Assembly (NCBI RefSeq): GCF_003019815.1
Contig: NZ_CP027773.1
Span: forward strand, 2,429,001 to 2,493,000
DNA: 64,000 nucleotides
Direction: 5' to 3'
Source: Variovorax sp. PMC12
GTDB taxonomy: Bacteria > Pseudomonadota > Gammaproteobacteria > Burkholderiales > Burkholderiaceae_C
Below are positions 29,350 to 38,381 of this stretch, piece after piece; the stretch's first letter is position 1, and every line of letters begins with the position of its first letter. The notes beneath the pieces were generated by a model, which saw only the letters and a list, made by a program, of their open reading frames with translations, did no database searches and was not told the origin of the DNA. A program made the position numbers and the translations under genes.

Positions 29350-30831
29350 TCAGCGTGCGGGGCGGATCAGGGCGTACTGCGCCCAGTCACCGCGGCGGAA
29401 CAGCACGCTGAGCGCCTTGCTCTTGTCGGCCTTGCCGATGGCGGACTCGAATTCACGCGCGTTCGCGATGTCCGAATTGCCCACGGCCAGGATGATGTCG
29501 CCCTCGCGCAGGCCCGCGCGCGCAGCGGCGTCGCTGGCAGCATCGACCTTCACGCCGCCCTTCAGCTTGAGCTCTTTCTTCTGCGCGTCGGTGAGGTCGC
29601 TCACCGCAAGGCCGAGCGATTTGGCGGCCGCGGAAACCGGTGGCTTGGCCGGCGTTTCGTCTCGGTCGGTCGCTCGCTTGCTGGGCTTGTCGGGTTCGAT
29701 CTCGGCAATGGTCACGCTGAGGTCACGCGACGCACCGCGGCGGAACACCGTGAGCGTGCTCTTCGTGCCGGGCTTGGTGTTGCCCACCAGGCGCGGCAGG
29801 TCGCTCGGCTTCTCGATGGCCTTGCCGTCGAACTTGGTGATCACGTCGCCCGGCTCCACGCCGGCCTTCTCGCCCGGCGATCCGGCCTCGACGCCGCGCA
29901 CCAGCGCGCCCTGCGCCTTGCCAAGGCCGATGGCCTCGGCCACGTCCTTCGTCACCTGGTCGATCTGCACGCCGATGCGGCCGCGCGACACGCGGCCCGA
30001 GGTGCGCAGCTGGTCGCTCACGCGGATCGCCTCGTCGATCGGGATCGAGAACGAGATGCCCATGAAGCCGCCCGAGCGCGAATAGATCTGGCTGTTGATG
30101 CCGACCACCTCGCCGCGCATGTTGATCAGCGGGCCGCCCGAGTTGCCGGGGTTGATGGCCACGTCGGTCTGGATGAACGGCAGGTATTCGCCGGTGTCGC
30201 GCTGCTTCGCGCTCACGATGCCGGCGGTGACGGTGTTCTCGAGGCCGAACGGCGAGCCGATGGCCATGACCCATTCGCCGACGCGCAGCCTGGAGATGTC
30301 GCCCACCTTCACGGCCGGCAGGCCAGTGGCCTCGATCTTGACGACCGCGACGTCGGTGCGCTTGTCGGCACCCACGATCTTGGCCTTGAACTCGCGCTTG
30401 TCGGGCAGCGTGACCAGCACCTCGGAAGCGTCTTCCACCACGTGCGCATTGGTCATCACGTAGCCGTCGGCCGTCAGGATGAAGCCGGAGCCCACGCCGC
30501 GGGGGCGCTCCTCTTCCTGCGGTTGCTGCGGCCGGTTCTGGCGCGGGCCCGAACGGGGCGCGCCCGGCAGCGGCTGGCCGAAGAAGCGGCGGAAGAACTC
30601 CTGCATCTCCTCGTCCATCTCGCCGTTGCCGGCGCGCGGCGTCACCTTCTCGATGGTGCGGATGTTGACGACGGAAGGACCGACCTGGTCGACCAGGTCG
30701 GTGAAATCGGGCAGCGTGCGCGTCTGCGCGTGCACGGGCTCGACAGGCAGGAAGCTGGCGCCTGCCGTGAGCGCAAGCGCGAAAGCCAAAACACCGGAAC
30801 GAAGCTTGTGTCCCTCGACTTTGAAGATCAT
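29350..30831 (-). CDS. mucD: periplasmic serine endoprotease, DegP/HtrA (MucD) type
   Basis: A periplasmic protease-chaperone of the envelope stress response. A signal peptide (about 1-36, ending VHA-QT) leads to a trypsin-like domain with His130 (TNAHVVE), Asp160 (RTDVAVVK) and Ser231 (NPGNSGGPL). Two PDZ domains follow (about 280-375 and 400-485). The linker between them is charged and Pro/Lys-rich. At 493 residues it is full length. It is the last gene after rpoE-rseA-rseB, the usual place for mucD in Burkholderiales and pseudomonads. Confidence 0.95.
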   Translation of the reverse strand: MIFKVEGHKLRSGVLAFALALTAGASFLPVEPVHAQTRTLPDFTDLVDQVGPSVVNIRTIEKVTPRAGNGEMDEEMQEFFRRFFGQPLPGAPRSGPRQNRPQQPQEEERPRGVGSGFILTADGYVMTNAHVVEDASEVLVTLPDKREFKAKIVGADKRTDVAVVKIEATGLPAVKVGDISRLRVGEWVMAIGSPFGLENTVTAGIVSAKQRDTGEYLPFIQTDVAINPGNSGGPLINMRGEVVGINSQIYSRSGGFMGISFSIPIDEAIRVSDQLRTSGRVSRGRIGVQIDQVTKDVAEAIGLGKAQGALVRGVEAGSPGEKAGVEPGDVITKFDGKAIEKPSDLPRLVGNTKPGTKSTLTVFRRGASRDLSVTIAEIEPDKPSKRATDRDETPAKPPVSAAAKSLGLAVSDLTDAQKKELKLKGGVKVDAASDAAARAGLREGDIILAVGNSDIANAREFESAIGKADKSKALSVLFRRGDWAQYALIRPAR

Positions 30832-30934
30832 CGGTTTTCTTTCAAAAGAGCAGAGCGGCTAAAAAACAAGTGCTATGAGTCTGCGGCACAGGCTTGGTTC
30901 AGCGCAACCGGCCTTGCGCGGCAAATGCGTCGAA

Positions 30935-32035
30935 TCAGCGCGTGCGCGCGAGGCTCTGGGCGAACGCGTTGAGTGTCTGCTGCGGCACTTCGCCGACCGC
31001 GGTCAGCCACCAGTCGCTGGCGGGTTCCGGCAGGCGCCGGCGGATCGCATTGGTGGCGCCGATGGTCAGCACGCCGTCGCGCGGCGCGCGTGCGGCATCG
31101 TAGCGCTCGATGAAGAGCGACACCGAGGCCAGTCCGTCGGAGAAAGTCCACTGGACCGTGGTCGCGTCCTGTTGTTTCTGCTTGCCGCCGCTGTTGTTGT
31201 TGCTGCTGCTCTCGCCGCTCGGGGGACGGCGGAAGAAGCTGCGGGGCTTGAATCCGGCCACCGGCGTGCTGAGGGTCCAGCCCTCGTCCTGTGCGCTGGA
31301 GCGCTCGAGCTCGAGCTTCTCGATGCGGTAGCCGGAGGTGTTGGCCATCATCTGTGCCAGCGCCTGCGGCTTCACGGGTGCGTCGAGCTGCAGTTCGGAG
31401 AACGCCGACTGCTCCACCACGCGCGATTCGCTGTCGATGGTCTGCAGCTTCACCACGAGGCCGGATCGGCGCTCGCTCCAGACGCGGTAGCCGAAGCGCA
31501 GCGCGTCGTGCGGCACCAGCTGCACCACGTCGGCGTCGAAGCCCGCCACGCGGTCCTTGCCGATTGCACGCACGTCGTAGAAATCGCTGATCGACGAATC
31601 GGGCTTGTCCGGCAGGTTCGGGAAGAGATCGAGGTTCTCCCGCTTCTCGACCTTGACGACCTTCGCTTCCGGCAGGAAGGTCATGACGTTGCGGTTGCGC
31701 CGGAAGGTCGAACGCGGCGGTCCCGACAGGGCCTCGATGCGCTCGATCTGGTGCTCGCCGTCGCGCACGTGCCAGATGCGCGCGCTCGACAGGTCGCCGC
31801 CCGGCGCCGACACCACGAAAGTGCCCACGTAATTGCGCTGCCGGGCCCCCGTGTGCATGCGCTGCAGCCACTCGGTGACGCTCATTGCCGGCGGCTCGTC
31901 CGTCTGCGCCGCGGCCGCGCTCTTGGAATTCACCGCCGCGCCTGAACGAGGCTGCGCGATGGAAACCTGCGCCAGGCAGAAAGCTGCAAACACGAGCACG
32001 CAGGCGCGCGCGGAAATCGGCATCTGAACGGTCAT
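30935..32035 (-). CDS. rseB: sigma-E factor regulatory protein RseB/MucB
   Basis: A periplasmic protein that binds RseA and senses mislocalised lipoproteins or LPS. The 366-residue protein has a signal peptide (about 1-27), the LolA-like N-terminal domain (MSVTEWLQRMHTGARQRNYVGTFVV, then ARIWHVRDGEHQIERIEALSG) and the smaller C-terminal RseA-binding domain, separated by a Ser/Asn/Gln-rich linker near residues 275-295. It follows rseA by 27 bp. A 103-bp gap separates it from mucD. Confidence 0.93.
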   Translation of the reverse strand: MTVQMPISARACVLVFAAFCLAQVSIAQPRSGAAVNSKSAAAAQTDEPPAMSVTEWLQRMHTGARQRNYVGTFVVSAPGGDLSSARIWHVRDGEHQIERIEALSGPPRSTFRRNRNVMTFLPEAKVVKVEKRENLDLFPNLPDKPDSSISDFYDVRAIGKDRVAGFDADVVQLVPHDALRFGYRVWSERRSGLVVKLQTIDSESRVVEQSAFSELQLDAPVKPQALAQMMANTSGYRIEKLELERSSAQDEGWTLSTPVAGFKPRSFFRRPPSGESSSNNNSGGKQKQQDATTVQWTFSDGLASVSLFIERYDAARAPRDGVLTIGATNAIRRRLPEPASDWWLTAVGEVPQQTLNAFAQSLARTR

Positions 32036-32062
32036 TAGGGGCGGGCTGCTAAGGGCGCGCTG

Positions 32063-32740
32063 TCAGCGCGTGGGTCCCTCGAAAGTGGCATTGCGCAGGA
32101 AGCCCGAAGGCATTTGCGAAGCGCCGCCGGCCTGCTGGTGCGCTTCGAGCAGTTGGTCGAGCCGCGGATCGCGCAGCATGACCTGCGGAGCGCCGTTGCC
32201 GACGATGACGCGCGTGGGCGTCAGCGTGCCGCCGGCGGGCTGCTGCGGGCCGTTCAGTGCCGCAGCGGCCAGCACCGAATTGACGGCCGGCTGTTGTTGC
32301 TGCTGGATCGACGCGAGTTGCGCGCCAGCCTGGGGAATGGCAGCGCCGTTGCCGACCAGCGTCCAGCCGATGGCGGCCACCGCCATCAGCGAGGCGGCAC
32401 CGGCCACCAGCTTCCAGCGGAACACCGGCTCGTTGGCCGCCTCCGCCCTGCGCTGCAGGGGAAGCGCCACAGGCGCGGCGACCGGCGCCGCCGCGGGAGC
32501 GAGCACCACGGGCTCCGCGGCCAGGCGTTGCTGGAAGCGCGCCAGGAAGGCCGAGCTGTCGCTGCACGGCGAATGGGAGCCCGAACGCAGCACGTCGCCT
32601 ACCACGTGGTAGGCCTGCCAGGTCGCGCGCGATTCGCTGTCGGCGCAGATGGCCTCGATCGCCTGCGCGAACGACTCGCCCTGCAAATGACCATCCGCAA
32701 GTGCGGACACCTGTTCCCGAACCGTCATCGTCTGATTCAT
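32063..32740 (-). CDS. rseA: anti-sigma-E factor RseA/MucA
   Basis: The single-pass inner-membrane inhibitor of RpoE. The N-terminal cytoplasmic anti-sigma domain is visible (REQVSALADGHLQGESFAQAI, WQAYHVVGDVLRS), then an Ala/Pro-rich stretch, one membrane helix (about 111-130) and a periplasmic tail rich in Gln and Ala that should contact RseB and be cut by a DegS-type protease. Start at the ATG at 32740, 17 bp after rpoE; the frame is open upstream inside rpoE. Full length 225. Confidence 0.92.
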   Translation of the reverse strand: MNQTMTVREQVSALADGHLQGESFAQAIEAICADSESRATWQAYHVVGDVLRSGSHSPCSDSSAFLARFQQRLAAEPVVLAPAAAPVAAPVALPLQRRAEAANEPVFRWKLVAGAASLMAVAAIGWTLVGNGAAIPQAGAQLASIQQQQQPAVNSVLAAAALNGPQQPAGGTLTPTRVIVGNGAPQVMLRDPRLDQLLEAHQQAGGASQMPSGFLRNATFEGPTR

Positions 32741-32757
32741 TTCATTCACCTGCTTAC

Positions 32758-33432
32758 TTACCAACGTTTGCCGGACTGGTTGTCCAGCAGCGGCTTGACC
32801 CTGGCCGAAATGGCCTCGCGCGCCCGGAAAATTCGCGAACGCACCGTGCCGATAGGGCAATCCATGACCTCGGCGATCTCTTCGTAACTCATGCCCTCGA
32901 TTTCGCGCAGCGTGACCGCCTGGCGCAACTCGGCGGGGAGTGCTTCCATGGCAGCTTCGACGGCACTGGCGATTTCGTTCGCCGCCAGGACCGATTCGGG
33001 GGTTTCGTCGGTGGTTGGTTCGTTTCCGGGACGGTAAGTTTCATCTTCGTCCTCAGAAGAAGACCTCAGGGCGGCTTCGGAAACGGTCGGGTCGCGCTTC
33101 ATGTCCACCAGCGCCTTCTTGGCGGTGTTGACGGCGATCCGGTAGAGCCAGGTATAGAACTGGGCTTCTCCGCGGAACTGATGCAGCGCGCGGTAGGCTC
33201 GAATGAAGGTTTCCTGCGCGATGTCCTCGATCAGGTCGACATCGCGCACCATGCGTCCGATCAGGCGCTCGATGCGGCGCTGGTACTTGATGACCAGCAG
33301 CTCGAACGCCTTCTGGTCGCCCGCGACCGTGCGCTGGACCAGCTGGAAGTCGACCTCGCCCGGACGCGGCGCTTCCGCAGGCGCGTCGGTCAGCCCGGAA
33401 TCCGGCGGCACTGGCGGCGGAGAAGTGGTCAT
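32758..33432 (-). CDS. rpoE: RNA polymerase sigma factor RpoE (ECF, sigma-E)
   Basis: An extracytoplasmic-function sigma factor that drives envelope stress genes. Region 2 is clear (LIGRMVRDVDLIEDIAQETFIRAYRAL, then FYTWLYRIAVNTAKK) and region 4 has LPAELRQAVTLREIEGMSYEEIAEVM with PIGTVRSRIFRAREA. It is 224 residues, with a Pro-rich N-terminal extension of about 28 residues and an acidic inter-domain linker. I start at the ATG at 33432; 30 more open codons upstream lack support. Its anti-sigma factor follows directly. Confidence 0.95.
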   Translation of the reverse strand: MTTSPPPVPPDSGLTDAPAEAPRPGEVDFQLVQRTVAGDQKAFELLVIKYQRRIERLIGRMVRDVDLIEDIAQETFIRAYRALHQFRGEAQFYTWLYRIAVNTAKKALVDMKRDPTVSEAALRSSSEDEDETYRPGNEPTTDETPESVLAANEIASAVEAAMEALPAELRQAVTLREIEGMSYEEIAEVMDCPIGTVRSRIFRAREAISARVKPLLDNQSGKRW

Positions 33433-33442
33433 CGAGAAAGGT

Positions 33443-33925
33443 TCAGGGAGCGTCGGCAGGAGCCGTCGCACGCCAGGAGTCGCCCGCTGGCTCCGCGGAT
33501 GGGGGGCGCGAATATACCGCACGGCGTATGTCGCGCCAGCGCTCCGGCATGGCTCGCTGCTCGATCCAAAGCCAGTGGCGGGCGCGGCCCGGCTCGGTGA
33601 GCCGCAGCAGCATCAGAGACTGGAAATCGAGCGCCGCCAGCACACGCGCGTTGCGCACGCCGCGCGCCGCATCGGCACTCGACAAGGACCACTGAAGGCC
33701 ATCGAAATGCAGCACGCCGACGCCGTCGCGCCGCAGGCCGAAACCCGCCGCGACGCCCGCAAACACGACACTGAGCACCAGCAGCAACTGGCGCCATCCG
33801 GCGCTATCGAACAGATAGCAGGACGCGCCCGCGCAGCAGGCACCCAATGCCCACAGGACGACGAGGATCCGGGTTGCGCCGCGTGAGCGCCCCACCGGGT
33901 AGTTCACCGACGGTGCGCTGTGCAT
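33443..33925 (-). CDS. uncharacterised membrane protein between fabF and rpoE
   Basis: A 160-residue protein I do not recognise by name. Two hydrophobic helices lie near residues 20-38 and 45-62, separated by a short FDSAGWRQ turn, followed by a soluble part with Trp-rich strands (LHFDGLQWSLS, RHWLWIEQRAMPERWRDIRRAVYSR). This two-helix plus beta-domain layout resembles small YcxB/DUF1499-like or protein YgfX-like proteins; YgfX-type toxin partners share the pattern, but I cannot assign it. It starts 13 bp after fabF and ends 10 bp before rpoE, so it belongs to that operon. Confidence 0.7.
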   Translation of the reverse strand: MHSAPSVNYPVGRSRGATRILVVLWALGACCAGASCYLFDSAGWRQLLLVLSVVFAGVAAGFGLRRDGVGVLHFDGLQWSLSSADAARGVRNARVLAALDFQSLMLLRLTEPGRARHWLWIEQRAMPERWRDIRRAVYSRPPSAEPAGDSWRATAPADAP

Positions 33926-33938
33926 GACCGAGCAATGC

Positions 33939-35183
33939 TCAAGCGCGCTTGAACACCAGCGTGCCGTTGGTGCCCCCGAAGCCGAAGTTGTTCTTGACCG
34001 CGACGTCGATCTTCAGATCGCGCGCCTCGTTGGCGCAGTAGTCGAGATCGCACTCCGGATCCTGGTTGAAGATGTTGATGGTCGGCGGGCTCTTCTGCTC
34101 GTGCAGCGCCAGGACCGTGAACACCGATTCGATGCCGCCCGCGCCGCCCAGCAAGTGGCCGGTCATGGACTTGGTCGAATTGACGACGAGCTTCTTCGCG
34201 TGATCGCCGAAGGCCAGCTTGACCGCATTGGTCTCGTTGACGTCGCCGATCTGCGTCGAGGTGCCGTGTGCATTGAGGTATTGCACCTGGTCCGCATTGA
34301 CGCCCGCATTCGACAGCGCCATGGCCATCGAACGGCGCGGGCCGTCGACGTCGGGTGCCGTCATGTGATACGCGTCACCGGTCAGGCCGAAGCCCGCGAC
34401 TTCCGCGTAGATCTTGGCGCCGCGCGCCTTGGCGTGTTCGTACTCCTCGAGCACCAGCACGCCAGCGCCCTCGCCCAGCACGAAGCCGTCGCGGTCCTTG
34501 TCCCACGGACGGGAGGCCGTGGCGGGATCGTCGTTGCGGGTGCTCAGCGCGCGAGGCGCGGTGAAGCCGCCAATGCCGAGCGGGGAGATGGTCGACTCGG
34601 CGCCGCCGGCGATCATCACGTCGGCATCGCCGTACTCGATCATGCGGGCCGAGGTGCCGATGGCGTGCAGGCCGGTGGTGCAGGCGGTCACGACGGCGAT
34701 GTTCGGGCCCTTGAAGCCGTACTTGATCGACACGTGGCCGGAGATCATGTTGATGATCGACGCAGGCACGAAGAACGGCGAAACGCGGCGCGGGCCGCGG
34801 TTCATCAGTTCACCGTGCGTTTCCTCGATCATCGGCAGGCCGCCGATGCCGGAGCCGATGTTGCAGCCGATGCGCACGGCCTCTTCATAGGAAAGCGCGT
34901 CGCCGGTCGGCAGTCCGCTGTCCTGCACCGCCTGGATGGCGGCGGCCAGACCCAGATGAATGAAGCGGTCCATGTGACGCGCTTCCTTCTCCGAGATGTA
35001 TTGGGTGATGTCGAAACCCTTGACTTCACCGGCGAACTTGCAAGCGAAGGCGCTTGCATCGAACGCGGTGATGTTCGCAATGCCCGACTTCCCGGCCAAC
35101 AGGTTGGCCCAGGATTCGGTTGCGGTGTTTCCGACAGGAGCGATGCAACCGAGCCCGGTCACGACGACGCGGCGTTTGGTCAT
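33939..35183 (-). CDS. fabF: 3-oxoacyl-ACP synthase II
   Basis: Chain-elongating ketosynthase of fatty-acid synthesis. The 414-residue thiolase fold has the Cys-His-His triad: Cys in TACTTGLHAIG, His in NAHGTST and His in MTGHLLGG. The RRVVVTGLGCIAPVG start and NNFGFGGTNGTLVF end are diagnostic. It lies 99 bp after acpP, leaving room for a separate acpP mRNA end. Confidence 0.98.
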   Translation of the reverse strand: MTKRRVVVTGLGCIAPVGNTATESWANLLAGKSGIANITAFDASAFACKFAGEVKGFDITQYISEKEARHMDRFIHLGLAAAIQAVQDSGLPTGDALSYEEAVRIGCNIGSGIGGLPMIEETHGELMNRGPRRVSPFFVPASIINMISGHVSIKYGFKGPNIAVVTACTTGLHAIGTSARMIEYGDADVMIAGGAESTISPLGIGGFTAPRALSTRNDDPATASRPWDKDRDGFVLGEGAGVLVLEEYEHAKARGAKIYAEVAGFGLTGDAYHMTAPDVDGPRRSMAMALSNAGVNADQVQYLNAHGTSTQIGDVNETNAVKLAFGDHAKKLVVNSTKSMTGHLLGGAGGIESVFTVLALHEQKSPPTINIFNQDPECDLDYCANEARDLKIDVAVKNNFGFGGTNGTLVFKRA

Positions 35184-35282
35184 GCCGGCAAACCTTTCTG
35201 GAAGCGCTGAACAGTTGCCTGCCGGCGCGTGCGGTTCAAGTAAAAGCCGCCGGCCGCAGTTGCAATCTTGTCAGCTGGCCGA

Positions 35283-35522
35283 TCAGGCCTTTTGATTCTT
35301 GGTGGCGTAGTCGACGGCGTTTTGCACCGTGGTGATCTTCTCGGCGTCTTCGTCGGGAATTTCGATGCCGAATTCGTCTTCGAGTGCCATCACGAGTTCG
35401 ACCGTGTCGAGAGAGTCGGCGCCGAGGTCGGCCACGAAAGCCTTTTCATTCGTCACTTGGGACTCTTCCACGCCGAGTTGCTCGGCGATGATTTTCTTGA
35501 CACGTGCTTCGATATCGCTCAT
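35283..35522 (-). CDS. acpP: acyl carrier protein
   Basis: The 79-residue acidic carrier of growing acyl chains. The phosphopantetheine serine is Ser37 in GADSLDTVELV, surrounded by the four-helix pattern (RVKKIIAEQLGV, ALEDEFGIEIPDEDAEKI). The ATG at 35522 follows a good ribosome site; an in-frame extension of 17 codons upstream has no family support. Flanked by 99-bp spacers on both sides, which suggests extra control for this very abundant protein. Confidence 0.98.
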   Translation of the reverse strand: MSDIEARVKKIIAEQLGVEESQVTNEKAFVADLGADSLDTVELVMALEDEFGIEIPDEDAEKITTVQNAVDYATKNQKA

Positions 35523-35621
35523 TTGGTTCCCTCTGAGGGTTGTAGGTAATCGGTGGATTTTAGCCGGGCGCATTGTGGCATTTGCCGCGCACCCGGTACG
35601 GGAAAAGGTTGCGCCTTGCGG

Positions 35622-36365
35622 CTACATGTGCATGCCGCCGTTGACGTGCAGCTCCTGCCCCGTGACGTAGGACGCCTGGGGCGATGCGAGGTAAGCCACC
35701 GCGTGCGCGATGTCGGCCGGCTTGCCCAGGTGGCCCAGCGGGATCTGCTGGAGCAGCGCCTGTTGCTGGGCTTCGGGCAGGCTGGCCGTCATGTCGGTTT
35801 CGATGAAACCGGGTGCGACGCAGTTGACAGTGATGTTGCGGCTGCCGAGCTCGCGGGCCAGCGCGCGGGTCATGCCCGCGACACCGGCCTTGGCGGCCGC
35901 GTAGTTGGCCTGGCCGGCATTGCCGGAGGCGCCGACCACGCTGGTGATGCTGATGATGCGGCCGTAGCGCTGCTTCATCATCGGGCGGATCACGGCGCGC
36001 GAGAGCGAGAAGACGGCCTTGAGATTGGTGTCGAGCACCGCGTCCCAGTCGCTGTCCTTCATGCGCATGGCGAGCGTGTCGCGCGTGATGCCGGCGTTGT
36101 TGACCAGCACGTGGATCGCGCCGTAAGCCTTGACGATCTCGTCGACCAGGGCCTCGACCGCTGCGCCGTCGTTCACGTCGAGCGCACGGCCGCGGCCGTC
36201 ATAAGCGCTCAGGGCCGAAGTAATCTTGGCCGCGCCCTCGTCGGTGGTGCCGGTGCCCACGACCTTCAGGCCGCGCTGCGCCAGTTCCAGCGCGATGGCT
36301 GCGCCGATGCCACGCGTCGCGCCGGTGACCAGGGCGACTTGCCCTTCGAATTTGGGAATGCTCAT
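35622..36365 (-). CDS. fabG: 3-oxoacyl-ACP reductase
   Basis: NADPH-dependent reductase of the elongation cycle, an SDR of 247 residues. TGATRGIG is the cofactor loop, NNAG the core strand, and Ser in SVVG with YAAAKAG supplies the catalytic Ser-Tyr-Lys. The C-terminal HVNGGMHM is the typical FabG end. It follows fabD by 28 bp. Confidence 0.98.
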   Translation of the reverse strand: MSIPKFEGQVALVTGATRGIGAAIALELAQRGLKVVGTGTTDEGAAKITSALSAYDGRGRALDVNDGAAVEALVDEIVKAYGAIHVLVNNAGITRDTLAMRMKDSDWDAVLDTNLKAVFSLSRAVIRPMMKQRYGRIISITSVVGASGNAGQANYAAAKAGVAGMTRALARELGSRNITVNCVAPGFIETDMTASLPEAQQQALLQQIPLGHLGKPADIAHAVAYLASPQASYVTGQELHVNGGMHM

Positions 36366-36393
36366 AAGAAAAAGTATCGGGGCCTTGCGCCGG

Positions 36394-37347
36394 TCAGCCG
36401 GCGAGCGATTGTCGGGTGTCCGCGAGCGTGGCCGGGTCGTACACCGACGCGGCTTCCAGATCGGGGGCGATGCGCTTCACCATGCCGGCCAGCACCTTGC
36501 CGGGACCGCACTCGATGATGGCGGCTACACCGCGCAGTTTCAAGGCCTGCACGCTCTCTACCCAGCGAACCGGACCGGCGGCCTGGCGCACCAGGGCGTC
36601 GCGGATGCGGTCGGCATCGGTTTCGACGGCGACATCGATGTTGTTCAGCACCGGGATCTGCGGCGCAGCCAGCGTGACGGAGGCCAGTTTCTCGCGCAGC
36701 GCCTCGGCGGCAGGCTTCATCAGGCTCGAATGGAACGGTGCCGACACCGGCAACAGCAATGCGCGCTTGGCGCCGTTGGCCTTGAGCAGTTCGCAGGCCT
36801 TGTCGACGGCAGCCTTGCTGCCGGCGATCACCGTCTGCATGGGGTCGTTGAAATTCACCGCCTCGACGATCTCGGCGCTGCCCGCGCCGAAACTCGCGGT
36901 GGCTTCAGCGCAGCCGGCGACCACCTTGCCGGACTCCATGCCCAGCACAGCAGCCATGGCGCCGACGCCCACCGGCACAGCCTGTTGCATCGCTTGCGCG
37001 CGGAAGCGCACCAGCGGCGCGGCTTGCGCCAGCGTCAACACGCCGGAAGCGACCAGCGCCGAGTATTCGCCGAGCGAATGGCCGGCCACCACGGCCGGCG
37101 TCGCGCCGCCTTCAGCCAGCCAGGCGCGCCAGGCCGCGACACCCGCGACCAGCATCACGGGCTGGGTATTGGTCGTGAGGGCCAGTTCTTCCTTGGGACC
37201 GTTCTTGATCAGCGCGCCAACGTCTTCGCCCAGCGCCTCGGAAGCTTCGCGCAGGGTTTCGACCACGGCCGGATGATCGCCCCAGCCGTCGAGCATGCCG
37301 ACAGCCTGCGAGCCCTGACCGGGGAAAACAAAAGCAAAGGATTTCAT
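36394..37347 (-). CDS. fabD: malonyl-CoA-ACP transacylase
   Basis: Loads malonyl groups from malonyl-CoA onto AcpP. The 317-residue protein has the FPGQGSQAVGM start, the nucleophilic serine in AGHSLGEYSALVASG and the catalytic His in SAPFHSSLM. It follows fabH by 53 bp and uses the AccD-derived malonyl-CoA pool. Confidence 0.98.
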   Translation of the reverse strand: MKSFAFVFPGQGSQAVGMLDGWGDHPAVVETLREASEALGEDVGALIKNGPKEELALTTNTQPVMLVAGVAAWRAWLAEGGATPAVVAGHSLGEYSALVASGVLTLAQAAPLVRFRAQAMQQAVPVGVGAMAAVLGMESGKVVAGCAEATASFGAGSAEIVEAVNFNDPMQTVIAGSKAAVDKACELLKANGAKRALLLPVSAPFHSSLMKPAAEALREKLASVTLAAPQIPVLNNIDVAVETDADRIRDALVRQAAGPVRWVESVQALKLRGVAAIIECGPGKVLAGMVKRIAPDLEAASVYDPATLADTRQSLAG

Positions 37348-37400
37348 TGTTTATGCGTTGTCTCGCATTGCAGCCGCCCTCTCGGGGACGGCGCAACACA

Positions 37401-38381
37401 CTACAGGTTCAATAGCACCGCGCCCCAGGTGAAGCCGCCGCCCACGCCTTCGAGCATGAGTGTTTCGCCCTTCTTCACCTTGCCGGAACGCACGGCTTCG
37501 TCGAGAGCCAGCGGGATCGACGCGGCAGACGTGTTGCCGTGCTCGTTCACCGTGACGATGAGCTTTTCGCGTGGAAGCTTCAGCTTCCTGGCCGTGCCTT
37601 CCATGATGCGGATGTTGGCCTGGTGCGGAATCAGCCAGTCGATGTCGGCGTCGGTCTTGCCGGCCTTCGCCAGCGTGGCGCGCGCAGCCTCTTCGAGCAC
37701 GCGAACCGCGAGCTTGAAGACGGCCTGGCCGTCCATGTGCAGCAAGGGCGTGCCCAGCACGTTGCCGCCGGACACATGCCCGGGCACGCAAAGGATGCCC
37801 ACGTGCTTGCCGTCCGCGTGCAGGTCGCTCGCCAGGATGCCCGGCTCCTCGCTCGCCTCGAGCACCACCGCGCCCGCGCCGTCGCCGAACAGCACGCAGG
37901 TGGTGCGATCGTTGAAGTCGAGGATGCGGGAGAACACTTCGGCGCCCACCACCAGCGCGCAACGCGCGGTGCCGGTGCGGATCATCGCGTCGGCGACGGT
38001 CAGCGCATAGACGAAGCCGCTGCAGACCGCCTGGACGTCGAACGCCGGGCAGCCGGCAATGCCGAGCTTGTGCTGGAGGATGGCGGCCGACGACGGAAAC
38101 ACCATGTCGGGCGTCGAGGTCGCGACGATGATCAGGTCGACATCGCTGGCCTTGCGTCCGGCAGCTTCGAGAGCGTGCCGGGCGGCCTCGTAGCCGAGAT
38201 CGCTGCTCGTGACTTCCGGCGCCGCGAAGTGGCGCGCGTGGATGCCGGTGCGCTCGACGATCCACTGATCGGAGGTTTCGATGCCGCGTGTCGCCAATTC
38301 CTTGGCGAGATCGTCATTGGTCACGCGGCGTGGAGGCAGGTAGCTGCCGGTGCCGGTAATGCGTGAATAAGGGGTCGTCAT
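37401..38381 (-). CDS. fabH: 3-oxoacyl-ACP synthase III
   Basis: Starts fatty-acid synthesis by condensing acetyl-CoA with malonyl-ACP. In 326 residues the catalytic Cys120 lies in VQAVCSGF, the His in IPHQANIRIM and the Asn in TVNEHGNTSAAS. The true ATG at 38381 shares one base with the plsX stop; a TTG one codon upstream also exists in frame but is less likely. Confidence 0.98.
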   Translation of the reverse strand: MTTPYSRITGTGSYLPPRRVTNDDLAKELATRGIETSDQWIVERTGIHARHFAAPEVTSSDLGYEAARHALEAAGRKASDVDLIIVATSTPDMVFPSSAAILQHKLGIAGCPAFDVQAVCSGFVYALTVADAMIRTGTARCALVVGAEVFSRILDFNDRTTCVLFGDGAGAVVLEASEEPGILASDLHADGKHVGILCVPGHVSGGNVLGTPLLHMDGQAVFKLAVRVLEEAARATLAKAGKTDADIDWLIPHQANIRIMEGTARKLKLPREKLIVTVNEHGNTSAASIPLALDEAVRSGKVKKGETLMLEGVGGGFTWGAVLLNL

